From assembly GCA_036872755.1 (NCBI GenBank), contig JAVHNS010000002.1, positions 682,001 to 746,000 on the forward strand: a stretch of DNA of 64,000 nt, given 5' to 3'. How positions within the stretch are numbered: position 1 is the stretch's first letter; each line of letters begins with the position of its first letter. The stretch is from Orbilia blumenaviensis (Eukaryota; Ascomycota; Orbiliomycetes; Orbiliales; Orbiliaceae). The position numbers and the translations under genes are program-made. Shown here piece after piece: positions 25,087-36,352 of the stretch. The notes under the pieces are model-generated. The model had not been told where the DNA came from. It ran no database searches and saw nothing but the letters and a program-made list of their open reading frames with translations.

Positions 25087-25753
25087 GGCGGTTAGATATA
25101 CTACCGGCTCTTGTTTGATCAACTACCAACTATAAATGTTTCTGGGAACAGGGGGATATTCTACCAAACATCCGATATTCGCCGTTTGACAATTTGCAAT
25201 GGTTTCTGCAATTTTGGACCTTAGCTACATTTCAATTTGTGGTATTTCCTAAAGCATTGTGTTGTCCCCACGTGTAACAATAATCACAGTTATTATACGT
25301 TTTATTGTACGACGGTTAGTAGATCCTTTGACTTAGCTAGGACAATACCTAGGTACCTACCTAATAAGTAGGAATTATAATATTATAACCACTTAGATAC
25401 CTAGGCAGCTAGTATGGACCGCGTCTGCAACACAAGACTATTAGATAGGTAGGTACATTTCAATATAGAGGTGGAGACCGAGCTCCGGCCTCGGTAGGCG
25501 CTTGCCGTCCCTATATTTATGTGTATCTGGGGCCACAAATTATATATTCACGCTCACTTACAGGCTGCACAAATCGTTATCATTATCACCGTCTGGCAAG
25601 GCTATAATTCACAGGGCCAGTCTATCTTTTAACCTTGTTCTTTCTTTCCGGTCAATTCCTGTCTGGCCGATCCTCTTAAGCATCCGCGCGTCCTCGTCCA
25701 GAAACTTCGTTGAGGTTTGCAGCGGATATATATAACGTTCAATCCCTCTGGTT
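25087..25753. other. Intergenic region with CTAGGTA-type palindromic motifs
   Basis: The stretch is AT-rich. It contains a cluster of short palindromes built on CCTAGG and TAGGTACCTA near 25344-25372, then CCTAGGCAGC near 25400 and TAGGTAGGTAC near 25444. The same words recur near 60905-60960 and elsewhere in the window. The right half is C/T-rich and leads into the next gene. Confidence 0.6.
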
Positions 25754-26924
25754 ATGGAGCTATCGTACTATATTGGGTTTCGGAAGGGAGCATCGATCGA
25801 GACTTGTGAAGTGTCCCCCATAGGTAAGCTAGTGTATTAGGCAGTCTGGGGCTAATGTGAGCACTGTCAATATGATTTTGGCTGATGAGGAGTATTTTTT
25901 AGGAAGCTCAGGAGGCTCCAGTACCAGTAAGGGATACGCCCCCTCGGACTATCCACAAAACTTACCGAATACTTGGGGTTTCCAATGGCAGATACCTGGT
26001 TTGGGACTATCCTATGACGGCAACTCTGACCACCGTCCGCTTCGTGGGATTTTGAAGAGGCCGGTAGTACCGCCAAGGACGTCGAGCCTTTATGCTCTCA
26101 GCCGATCTCGGTCAACTGAAAATGTTAAGCCAAAACAAACCATTGAGGGTGTATCGCCCCCGCGTCGGGCTTCGTCGATTTCGCTACCGTCTGGAGCTTC
26201 ACAGTCATCATCTATTCCACCAGTGGTTCTGGAAGGCCAAGACGGAATGCAAAGACCGCATCCAAAGTTATCGCAGGCCAATCTTCCTAAAATCCCGACT
26301 CCCAAGCTCATTACCCCCCTTTCTACTCCTTATGTAGCTCCGCAAACATCTCTCCAGCCGGCCATTGCGACGCCAGTGCTTATCATACCCGGAAGTGAGA
26401 GCCCGTTCGACTTCGCGACAGCACTTGAGGACGACCGAGTTCGGCGGGTTAGCACTGGGAGTATCGATCCTTCCACTGCTGAGCCGGAGCCTGGAGCCCC
26501 TGCGAAATGGGGTGCAAGGAACTTACTTGGCCCTGGTATTGGTGGCTATAGACGCCCTGAGCACCCACATGTAGGTTGGAGAACTGATTTTCTAGTGCCG
26601 ACTCCAGAGGAAAGTATCGAAGGTGCGCCGAAAGGCTACGAAAGGCGTCGCTCGAGTTCTTTACCGGATCTTCCAGGGGCAGGCGGTGGTAGTGGTGCTG
26701 GGAGATCGTTTAAAACTGTGAAAGGGAGGCGCGCCACACCTTGGGTGCATAACATTGGTATTAGTGGGGCTACTGCTGGAAATACGAACGGAAGGAGAGT
26801 AAAATTGGCATTTCCAACCTTGAAACGATTGAGTGATGCAAGTGTCAAGAGTATGGGAAGTGGTTACGAGGTCTGGTTTGATGCGCTGGAGGAGCAGGAA
26901 GAAAACCAACTATGGAAGGCCTGA
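25754..26924 (+). CDS. Ser/Pro-rich hypothetical protein, 363 residues
   Basis: Exons 25754-25823 and 25903-26924. The continuous frame opens without ATG at its left end; adding the upstream exon (MELSYYIGFRKGASIETCEV) through a gtaagc donor and a tattttttag acceptor in phase 1 gives a natural start. The alternative is an ATG at 25869 with no intron. No known domain is seen. The protein is rich in Ser, Pro, Gly and Arg and likely largely disordered, with RRASSISLP, RVRRVSTGS and RRRSSSLPDLP, which look like basophilic-kinase phosphorylation sites (R-x-x-S). The C-terminus is more ordered (SMGSGYEVWFDALEEQEE). A regulated cytosolic scaffold is possible, but function is unknown. Confidence 0.7.
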
Positions 26925-28155
26925 TAGATTCGGCTCACCACGTGTGGCATGATATGCAAAGTGACGATTGTGCAGGATAGGAATTATGCCAAGTCGAGGC
27001 ACTGACGGAGCGCCCTATCGGTAAAAATCCAGAGGTTAGGCCGAGACAAGGAATACTCCAAATGTTCATAAGAGTTCTGTTCTTCATTTCGTTAGTACTG
27101 CTATTATAGCAAAGAAAAGATTCGGGGATAAGCCGTAGGATGTAGGCGAGAGGCGACGCAATCAAGTTTCCCCCCTTGTTTTCCTATCGATGCAACCATC
27201 ATCATCATCGACAGGGTCCAATCCTCAGCTGGGACTGGACCCCGTGCGTTTCTCCCGCATATGCGTTGCCGAATTCTGCCGTCTGTGCTTTTGAATTCAT
27301 GAAGCCCATAATCTCGTGAACTTTTATCGGTCGGGTGGAAATGGGTATAGGGCCACTCTCTAAATTTTGCGAGCTTCTAGTCCGCACCTGAAGCTAGAAA
27401 GGCGCCTTCAAATCCGATACGAGAATATGGGCAGAATCTATGATATCGATAGTTATAGCGATTCTACAGATTCTTTTCCCTCATGAAATATTGCGATTGA
27501 GCTTGCTACGGTTCCATCCGAGCGTGGGCTTGACGGAATATTCCGAGTCAGCCGGGTTTGGCAGAAATCAAGCCTTTTATCGAGCCTTGGCAGAGGCTAA
27601 ATCCTGGTGTTGGATGGCCTGCTGGGGGTTCTTCTGTAACACACGCACACGTCAGCTGGGACGTCTGGGCCCACAGTTCCCGAGAAGAGAGACAAATATG
27701 ATGTAGGTAGCATGGCTATCTCATTAGAGTTCGTGCGAAGAAGCGGGTGTGGTGCGTCGTAATAGCCATCCAGACGGGAGCCCTCTGGGCTGAGAGCCAC
27801 AATATTGCAATGTGACATTTCGTGCGAGCGCGAGTCGAAATCTCCTCTCTATTTGCATAGCCGTAATCTCCCATGACCTGGTTGCAAGTTGATTAGCTGA
27901 GGGAATATCGCAAGTATAAAAGGCAGTATCGCGCTGGCTGGTACTCTGACTAACGCTACTATTAAGTTCTCTCGACGAAATTCCATTGCATATATTTAGA
28001 ATTGTCTGGTCAGTTGATCGGAAACCTAAAATTCTAGGACGACAACAATTCTATAGATCTAACACCCCACTATCTGATATTAAATCTGTCATTTACTCAC
28101 CCCCGAATCAACCGAACAATATCGCAATTTGAGAAACATTCACTCTGAATTCAAA
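26925..28155. other. Intergenic region
   Basis: No supported gene. Frames at 27440-27706 and 27597-27818 overlap in opposite directions and have no motif. The right 250 bases hold the likely promoter and leader of the CYSTM gene, with a TATA motif annotated separately. Confidence 0.5.
27915..27923 (+). promoter_or_regulatory. Candidate TATA box for the CYSTM gene
   Basis: TATAAAAGG is a near-ideal TATA box, 241 bp upstream of the ATG at 28156. Strong TATA boxes in fungi often mark stress-inducible genes, which would suit a CYSTM protein. Confidence 0.5.
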
Positions 28156-28566
28156 ATGCAGAACCAAGAGGCACAAATAAATGTGAGCTGAAAGCCCGAA
28201 ATCCCGTTATAAAGTTGCGGATTCAGGCCTCCAATTGAAGTCTTTTGACTAACGAGGATGGATTCACAGGTTCCTACGCCAACCTACAATCAAACTCCTT
28301 CGATGGAGATGACACCCCAAGCCCGAACGCAGCAGGACTCCGAAAGGGAAGCCGAACCACAAGTCAAGCTTGGACTACGTGGTGGCCGTGAACGTGGTTG
28401 TCTTGCTGGATGGTAATTTTTGCTCTCCCCAATGGCCGATACTCGTCCCGACTTATTGAGACAATACTGACTTGTTTTGGTATATATATATAGTCTTGCT
28501 GCCCTCTGTATTTGTTGTGCGTGTGATGCCTGTATTGATTGCGTCGATGATTGCTGCTGCTGTTAG
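28156..28566 (+). CDS. CYSTM-type cysteine-rich membrane-module protein, 80 residues
   Basis: Three exons: 28156-28182 (MQNQEAQIN), 28270-28412 and 28494-28566. The introns have gtgagc...cacag and gtaatt...tatatag ends in phases 0 and 2. Each exon is too short to stand out alone. The joined protein has a Gln/Pro/Thr-rich N-terminus (VPTPTYNQTPSMEMTPQ) and a C-terminal module starting GCLAGCLAALCICCACDACI and closing VDDCCCC. A hydrophobic segment packed with Cys and finishing in an acidic DCC(C) end is the signature of the CYSTM family, small tail-anchored proteins linked to stress tolerance in fungi and plants. Splice phases, the stop immediately after the Cys run, and the upstream TATA box all support the model. 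Confidence 0.85.
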
Positions 28567-31397
28567 TGGAACGAGGAGAACCGTTATATATTCTTTATAG
28601 GATCATAATGCTATTATGTTCAGCGGTAGGGTACTGGTCACAATTTTGTTAGGCCTTATGTGATCTTATAACAGCGCGCTTTAATTTATTCTTGTATAAG
28701 GAATATACCTAGGTAATTCTAATCCTACTGAAATCTTGACCTCCACAGATATGCCTAGTCTCGGCAGCCCTCTTGTGTTGAAGGTATTCCTGCATTGTCA
28801 AGGTCAGGCTGTCCAATTTGAAGTCTCCGCCGCAAAAAAGAAGGGGGAAAGGAGAGGGAAAAACATTACGAGAGATAAGAGTGCGGCTTCAGAATGGCCA
28901 TAGATGATTTGAAATCTTATTGGTTTCCCCGAAAATAATCTCTCCTTGAAAAACATGCCGGTTAAAGAGTTAAAAAGGCCGAGTTCAAATATTCTTCGAA
29001 AAGTGTTGCATGAGCGGACCACCATACCTTTGTAAGCCTATTCAGATAGCCGTATGTATAGAGGGTTTTGTGCGCACATAATCTTTAGCTAGAAATTTGA
29101 AATATCCTGCTGCTCTTAAGATCTAGAGAGAGATTTAGTTGTAATCACTTCAATTTCTAGATATGACAGTATACGTAGTCATTAACATTGAATCGCTCGC
29201 GCGCTCTCACTGCACCGCGGCGAAAAGGTTTGCTTCGTTGCATCTGGGGTTGTATCCTACTAGCCTGTACGGACATTCACTTGTATATTAAGTTTTCGAA
29301 CCTTTTCACGACATGTTCAAGGTTCAAACCTGGCAGGAAATTCGAAACCTTGTCTAGCGGAATTGATGGAAGGTTCAACTGACTTCGGCTTCTGAAATAT
29401 TTGATTTGTGTTTACAGTCTGAGATACCACTTTTTGTTTATCGAAATGCAAAATTGATGAGAACTAGTTAACTGGGTAGGGAGGGCTTGGCTAGCGTCCG
29501 CTCCAAACTCTGCCAGTTAATTCACAAGATTACCGTCTCCGATTCGCTCGCAGGTCCTCCCTAGTTTGGGAACCAGTTCATAAACTTAAGTGCACCGGTG
29601 CTAACGTTGTAATTAGCTTGGCTTTTACTCTTTGGTATGTGCATTGAAAGATTTCCACAGCTAGCTGCTTTTCGTAAAAAAATCTTGTACAACGTTGAAG
29701 CTGCTATTTTCGTCCCTCACGCATTGCATATGCGTCATGCTTAACATTCAGTTGGAAAATTTTGTATTTGATTCTGTAAGCCTCAATTTTGCGTTCATCT
29801 ACCTAGTCCCCGAGACCAGCGCAGTTTAAGTGGGCTTTGTTCCTTTTCTTCTTCCAGTACCCGAGTTCTCACAGGGACGTGGCGATAACTAATTCATAGA
29901 TGCTACGTAACACTGCTGCAGCGCTGCTGTATCCCATTTTCGACTCACAGCTCAGCTCCCTGCGCAGTAACGGTGAAGACATTTAGAACTATCTTGCACA
30001 AGATTCTACTACATTTTCCAGCCTCAGCAAAATTTGTGCAAAGAGTCATGCGCCTAAGGCCAGCCTTATGTTGCATGTTTGCAATTGTATTTCTAGGAAT
30101 ACACTCAATTCGAATATCTACCTAATATGCACATCTGTGCATATGCACGACGGATGCATCGATGTGCGCACGTGCCTGATGCAACTCGAAGGTTGAAACA
30201 ACCTCCAGAGCTTCAACTAACTAACCGAGAAACAGCCTAAGGAATTTTCTTTCAGTGCAGTGGAAGGAGGAAACATACGAAATGTATATACGTATGTGCC
30301 TAGGTAGGGTCAGTGCTCCAGCTATAATTTGCAAATTTGATTGGGGCCAATCGGAGCCGTGCACGATCGATCAATTGCCAGCTCACTTGAGTAGCCTGAC
30401 GTACATGCACACTCCAATGGTAATTCGACGCCCTTGCCTAAGCTCTGATAACCTGACTCGCAAACCAAGGTCTCATCTATCCGCCTTCAGATCAGACAGA
30501 ACTGGTTACCAGTAGACCTACAACACATCAAATATTGTTGTAGAAAATTTCAGTTAGATGGAGGCAGAGCCTTCAGAATCCCGCGCTGAAATAGATTGGA
30601 ATGCTAACTTTCCGCAAAATTTGAAATCTACAGTACTAATGAATTTTATTCTCGAGGATTTAACTTTTGAGTATACTCCCATTCACCAGCTAGCAAAAAC
30701 ACCCAAGATATGAATTAGCAGGTCGTAGTTAGAGAAAGTCTTGTAACGTAACTCGCAGCTCGTTAAGCCCCTTCAACATTTTTGTGGATTAGTGTGACTA
30801 GTAGTTAGCTACGTTGGAAGTCATTTCCGACGACAGACAGCCTTGCCTCAACACATCTTCGGAACTGCTGGACACAAGGAATATATTGAGGGTCTAATAG
30901 AAGTTGACTTCATATCCTAGGTTTAGTATACAACTGTGTATGTAAGTATAAATAATGAAATAGGGCGGGTTAGCTCCTTTTACATAGTCTGATATACGTA
31001 TATCCCTATAATAGGAAACGGAGTAGAATTGATAGGGTATGAAAATAATTCGGTATTAACGTCTCCCCAAATATAAGGGCCACCAACATACAATATTTCA
31101 TATCAGTTTCCAAAATTGCTGATTCTGCTTACACTATAACTGATTCAAGATAAGGTTGACACCTATTAAACTTCCCTCATAAACTAGGGTTAGTGATCAC
31201 AATGATCTAAAACTATCTCGAGCACCGACGAAGAAGTAGCCGGCTGAATGGAGTGTATAGCTATAGCTATATGGGTATATACCTTAGCTCATACTTGGGC
31301 ATACAGCATTTTATTTTCTAGTATCCAAGTCTTCTCTATTCTGGCGCCGTATAACGCTCCGACACATCTGGATCCTCAATCCTAGGTATCAGGCAGA
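28567..31397. other. Long gene-poor stretch (2.8 kb)
   Basis: No gene is supported on either strand. Two short frames (29188-29382 and 30255-30515) have no motif. A CCTAGGTA word occurs near 28707 and another near 30300. Confidence 0.5.
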
Positions 31398-31742
31398 ATG
31401 CCCCGTCCACATGGCTCTTCCGTTCGTCATATTCGACTCTTCAGGATCCCTAAAGTATTATGCGCTTACGAGAGTGGCCGTAGATCAGTTATCCTAGTCA
31501 ACAGCTGGCTCGACCTTGAAAGAATATATGCAACAATCTATAAGATGCCCCGTCTACTATATTCGCATGTTGGAACGTATACCGAAGGCTACTATGGCGA
31601 ATCCCAGCACCCCCAGGAAATATTCAAGGTCTGTAAATACTTCTTTGCTGATGCTGAGGGTTCCTTTAAACGGCACATGAATCTTCCTTTGGGCTCTACC
31701 CCTGGCGAAATGGCTCTTATATTTCAGTCCGCCGATTTTTAA
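31398..31742 (+). pseudogene. Coding-like 114-residue frame, possible gene relic
   Basis: The frame has an ATG start and a mostly natural codon pattern (MPRPHGSSVRHIRLFRIPKV..., later TEGYYGESQHPQEIFKVCKY). I do not recognise it. It lies 160 bp upstream of a kinase-like relic on the same strand. The IPKVLCAYESG stretch followed by a hydrophobic ILVNSW is faintly like the start of APH/kinase-like folds (IP-x-V-x-x-Y-x-x-x-G-x-x-x-ILM), so both could be pieces of one decayed gene. This is tentative; a separate small gene is possible. Confidence 0.3.
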
Positions 31743-31903
31743 AGCTGTATCGTCTTTCGGTCGGCGGTCGGCACTAGGGTATAAAAACGAGGCAGCTATC
31801 TGATCAATGATCGATTTGGGGGTTCCCATGACCCCATGCGTATACCCTATTTACAGTTATCGCATCCCCGCACAACCTCCTACTAAACGGCACTTAGATA
31901 GCA

Positions 31904-32296
31904 ATGCTCAATACCACTTCGAAACATATACCGCTAATGTATGTGAGCGGCCGGGACAGAAGAGGCGGATTTGGTATCTTAGTTTTAGAGGACCGTGGCG
32001 AGCGTATAGATTCCAGTTGTTTCCAGAACGCCAAAAAGGATACCCGAGAAGCATTGTCAGAGATTCGCCGTCTTGGTGTTTTGCGTAGAGACATTAACTT
32101 CTGCAATATACTGTACGGCGCCGGCAATCTTTTGTTTCCTTTACAAATTTTCGACTTTGGGGGGACTACTCTTGATAGAAAAGAGTCAACGGATACAGCA
32201 AAGGGCCCGGGCTCATTTGACCAAGCAAAGGGGAAGAGAAATAAAGAGACAGGAAGTATTGGGCGATACAACGAATATTTTTTATACGTAAGCTAG
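31904..32296 (+). pseudogene. Decayed protein-kinase-like fragment
   Basis: The translated frame includes GGFGILVLEDRGERID, then about 35 residues on LRRDINFCNILYG and QIFDFGGTTL. These fit three successive kinase elements: the hinge (x-LVLED-x-G), the catalytic loop (H/R-R-D-I-x-x-x-NIL) and the DFG-type metal-binding motif (IDFG). The catalytic-loop His is replaced by Arg, and there is no complete N-lobe in frame nearby: no Gly-rich loop or Lys is visible. Many ascomycete genomes carry families of such kinase-like genes. The short 130-residue frame without introns and the missing N-lobe suggest a pseudogene; an N-lobe hidden in poorly visible exons upstream cannot be excluded. Confidence 0.5.
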
Positions 32297-34481
32297 GGCT
32301 GGTGCAATGCGCCATATCCGCAAGATAGATCTAGTTTGACCTTTATCAGCACACTTAGTGTTTCTTGGGAGCGATCTTCTGGCCATTTCATTCCTACAAC
32401 TGTAAATTATGCTGTGCATGTCCCTTCAAGGAGCTGTCCTCATGCTCAGCTATTCATTTTCTCGCACATGCCATAACCAGGAATCCTTTTTTTTTTTAAG
32501 GAACTACGTATTCAAGGATGCCTTAGTATCTTATGGCTTCAAGCTTCACGAATGCAGCTATGTCTACTAAAAATTAAGCCCTATGGAATAGGGTCTCGAT
32601 ATAGGCAACGCTGTCGGATAGAAGGGTAATATATAGTCGATGATCTTACAATAGGCAGGGTTAGCCTGCGTTACGTATACGAGGGGGAGAGTCGCGAGAG
32701 AGGACGTAATGTAAGTTGGGAGAACACTTGCTGTTGGATCGATGGGCTAGAATTGAGGATATTTCCGAAGGGCTCCACCCACCGCGCGGCCCCTCCCAAA
32801 TGATAACCCAAACGGTTTGGTCTGATAACGCCCCAACCCGCAGTTGACTTTTTGAGACTGTGGACCACCATGCAGCCCATGAACCAAAAAGAAAAATATA
32901 TATGTAAAAATAAAAATGTATACTAAAAAATAAAATTTAAAACAAAATTTAAAAAGGGGCATGTGATTCTGGGCAGGGACTATAGTTTTCGGAGTTAACT
33001 ATGTGGTTGATATATCTCGAGATAATTAAGTGCTTAACTAGGTAGTCGACCTGAACTGATGCTGTTTCCTGCTACAACGCCAAAGCAATTAAATCTCCGT
33101 GGCCAAATACCCCCTAAAATAGAGCTAAAAAAAAAGAACCCGAGAACCCGAGAACGTGAGAACCCGAGAGAAAAGCTGAAGCTTGCTGAAATTTGTCTCT
33201 TTTTCCGGGTTTTAAGAGGCCGCGGTCGCCAGTCGCGCAGTTGTGGGTATATATTGTATTGCTAAATTTGGCCAAAAGTGGTTTGCCCATGGCGGCACTA
33301 GTCAATAGTCTATAGCTGCTCAAAAAACGCAAGTTAGTGCGAGTCCTGGCCAACGTAATGAATGCCAGAAAGCTTAGCATACTAACGTGTTAGTAATATT
33401 ATATAATATAACATTTATACAATTCTCTTGCCTCTTGCTACCGCCTACCTGTGTCGAGCGTAGTGTGGGTAATTGGGTAGTTATGTAAGCGTCAAACCGT
33501 TGTAGTCGAAGAAGGTGGAAGCGGGAACGACTACTCGATGCGTGTATGTGTGCATATCTGTCGATATTTAAAGTTTTCTCGGTTCGATCCTGGGATTAGA
33601 GGTCCCTATCGATTCGCTTCGGACTACAGTTCCAGAACGTTTTCCCTCAGCCTGGAAATTTTAGTGCTCCAGCGCTCACTAGTCCCGAATAATTGATATC
33701 AACGACGCTAATGTTCGCTTAGCCGATTGATATTAAAAGTTGGAATCATATATATGGTCATGTATAAAAGTAAGCAGAATGTGAAGGCGGAAAAGCTATA
33801 GACGGTTGGCTGAATTCCAAGGTGGAAAGTCTAGAATATAAAATGTATACATTTAGAACAAGTTGTTACTTTTAATATAATATTATAGCTTATCAAATAC
33901 CAGGGTATCATATTAATGATACAAAAGTAGCTATCGTCGATGTTGGGCGTTGAGCCAATCCCAATGCTCCCGCACATATAGGCGCTTTATATTTTACATA
34001 TGCATGCCATGTGGATGCCTAGATACCATTTGGTCCGGGTAATTAACACTGACGTTTAGCGTTCGGTACTGACTTCTGTAGATATTCCTGAGCGCCTCAG
34101 CATACCACCTTGCGTCTGGACTGGATCGTAGATATCTGTACCAACCGAGCGGAGTATATCAGTTGTCGAGGGATCGGTTGTGCTTACGTAGTCTGAGGGC
34201 CTGCTTCACTAAGCGATAAGTCTACAAGCTGTCTATATACAGGTATGGAATGTATTAACCTCTACATGAATGGCTGTTGCTAACCAGCTCCATAAAGCAA
34301 GGTGAATGTGCCTCCACCGGTTGATTTAAACAGGGCCTCTCATTTAAATCAAACTTTAGTCTCTCTTTTTTATCAATATTTCCAGCTCACCCGTTTCTCT
34401 GATCATTCCACTCTTTGTAAATTCCAAGCGGATCGGTTCCATGGTCTAAACAGCTGGAGCTGGCTAGGAAATATCGTCAAA
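32297..34481. other. Gene-poor AT-rich stretch (2.2 kb)
   Basis: No supported gene. A short A-rich interval lies near 32885-32955, a minisatellite at 33136-33167, and the region just before 34482 is T/C-rich and serves as the leader of the Egh16-like gene. Confidence 0.5.
33136..33167. repeat. Octamer tandem repeat, four copies
   Basis: The unit GAACCCGA occurs four times in a row; the third copy reads GAACGTGA. It lies in a gene-poor region directly after an A run. Confidence 0.8.
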
Positions 34482-35806
34482 ATGCTCATCAGCAAGCTTG
34501 TTTGTTCTATATTAGCTGTCGGCCCGACACTCTCTTTTGCCCACAGCATCATTATTAGCGCTACCGGCGATGCTGATAAGACTATCAAGGGGTATGCTTT
34601 CGGTATGGTTGAAGGTACTTCCCGGATAGACACCACGCAGTACTCTGGTCAGAGAGATGCTGTCGTGTTCTCTTTCCCGACCATCCCGGACAGGTCGTGC
34701 AAAAAATGTATTAAGCGACAAAAGCCCAAATGCATGAAATGCGTGAGCTCATGCTGGAGGAAGAAGTATGGAAAGAGGAAAAATAGACTCAGATTGCTCA
34801 GGCGAACCAACCAGAAGAAGAAGAAAGCTGCTGCTGCAAAGCCGAAGAAAGCGGCAAAGAAAAAGGCCAAAGCCAAAAAGGCCAAATCTAAAGGCAAGAA
34901 GACAGGAAAATGTCACAAATACGTCAAAAACTGCAAGCGTTGCGCCGTTTACGATTTCAACTGTCGCCAATGCCGTACGCCACTGCCCACTGGTTGCGGC
35001 CGAACCTTCATGGTGCAACAATCAGAGCTCTACACCATTGATGGCGGTGCCCAGGCTCGCAAGATGTGCTGTGGTGCAAAGAGTCCGTTTTACGGTCTCG
35101 GTGCACTGAATATCAATGGCTGGGCCAACAAAATGGCAAAAAACAATGAGATCCCACGGGTTTGCTCTGGTGGACATCTCGAACTTAAGGTAATGTCGAT
35201 TCCAAACCGGATGGCCCAGCTCCATCTTAATTAACACTGAGAATCCGGCAGATTCACCAAGTGAACGCCGACGGCGCAGGGCCATATCAATGTGTTCTCG
35301 ATAAAACGGGATCTGGGGTGGGGTTTCCAACATCCTTACAGATCATCGGCAAGAATGTCCCTGGTAAATACGGTAGAAGCAAATACAAGCTTAAGAACTG
35401 GAAACTCAGGGTGCAAATACCAGAGAACCCAGGCTGCTCAGGATCTTATGGCAGTGTGAAGAACGTCTGCTTTGTTAGATGTCATAACGCAGCTCCTAAC
35501 GGGCCTTTTGGAGGCTGCATCCCATTTCAACTAGTCGGAGGCAAACCTACCCCACCGTCGACAGATGAAGATCCAATTCCACCAGAGGATGAGGATGCTG
35601 GTGGTGAAGAGGAGTTACCAGATGAAGACGAGGCTCTTGTTAAGGGTAAGACTGTTGAGGATGATGATGGTTCAGATGAAACAGCTAATCTTGGTCCGGT
35701 CGGGGTGGATGAGGTGGATGACGCGGATGCCGTAGAGGAAGATGACAACGATAATGAGGGCTATGGGGATGACGGGGACGAGGATGACGAGGAGGAAGAT
35801 GACTAA
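34482..35806 (+). CDS. Egh16-like (Gas1/Mas3 family) secreted protein with basic insert and acidic tail
   Basis: Exons 34482-35189 and 35252-35806 join in phase 0 and give 420 residues. The ATG at 34482 is chosen because it gives a signal peptide (MLISKLVCSILAVGPTLSFA) followed by HSIIISATGDAD, the usual mature start. Family motifs are IHQVNADGAGPYQC (residues 237-250), NVCFVRCHNAAPNGPFGGC (307-325) and the final PFQLV. Homologs are expressed in appressoria or infection structures of plant, insect and nematode pathogens; their biochemical role is unknown. Two things are odd. Residues about 73-167 form a Cys- and Lys/Arg-rich insert (KCIKRQKPKCMKCVSSCW, then a Lys/Ala run at 111-143, then KNCKRCAVYDFNCRQC). 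After residue 335 comes a Pro/Asp/Glu-rich acidic tail ending DDGDEDDEEEDD. Opposite charges at the two places could bind each other or another polyanion. Confidence 0.88.
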
Positions 35807-36352
35807 GAATTATATGGCTCGATAGTACGCGCAGATGACCAAGGGTGAGGAGTGCTGGCAAGAACCTCCCTAGGGGTAGTTACTGTAGTGAAATAGGGAA
35901 TAAAATACCATACCCACTGATCTTTTTGGGTTGCTTCGTTGTTTTTGTTGCATATTTGAAGGACCCAAGCCAAATCAGGATTAGCCTGGATACCAATCGA
36001 CCCTGAGAAAGCGACTAGACCGAGAATGGTCCTCTGTGTCTCCCAGCGTTGCCCCAAATGCGTAGAGGTACCATCGAGATGGCCTGATTCTGGGCGTTGT
36101 CCAGGTTGTTGGAACATCATCGTACGAAAGCGGAGGTCTCGTGTGGCCATTCCCAGCCGAAACCTTGCTCGTTCTTTCCACCTTCCCCACAGCCCCCGCA
36201 TATTCCCACCTCCGCATTTTTAGTCCACTCGTCCTCGATTGATCCCCTTCCCCGCTTTCTCTCTCCTGTTATCATCCTCCCTTCCTCTGTTTCAATCGAC
36301 ATTCAACCACTTCTCCAACTTCTTATCCATACCTTCAAAAACAGTATTCAAA
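35807..36352. other. Intergenic region
   Basis: This lies between the Egh16-like stop and the DJ-1 start. The last 150 bases are strongly C/T-rich (cttccccgctttctctctcc and similar), typical of the pyrimidine-rich leader of a well-expressed fungal gene. No gene seen. Confidence 0.6.

Noticed and set aside
33570..33605. GGTTCGATCC resembling a tRNA T-arm
   Set aside because: No matching acceptor or anticodon stem in the preceding 70 bases.
34649..35021. Minus-strand Phe/Leu-rich frames
   Set aside because: They are the complement of the Lys-rich insert of the Egh16-like gene.
35527..35748. Minus-strand Ser-rich frame
   Set aside because: It is the complement of the acidic Asp/Glu-rich tail of the Egh16-like gene.
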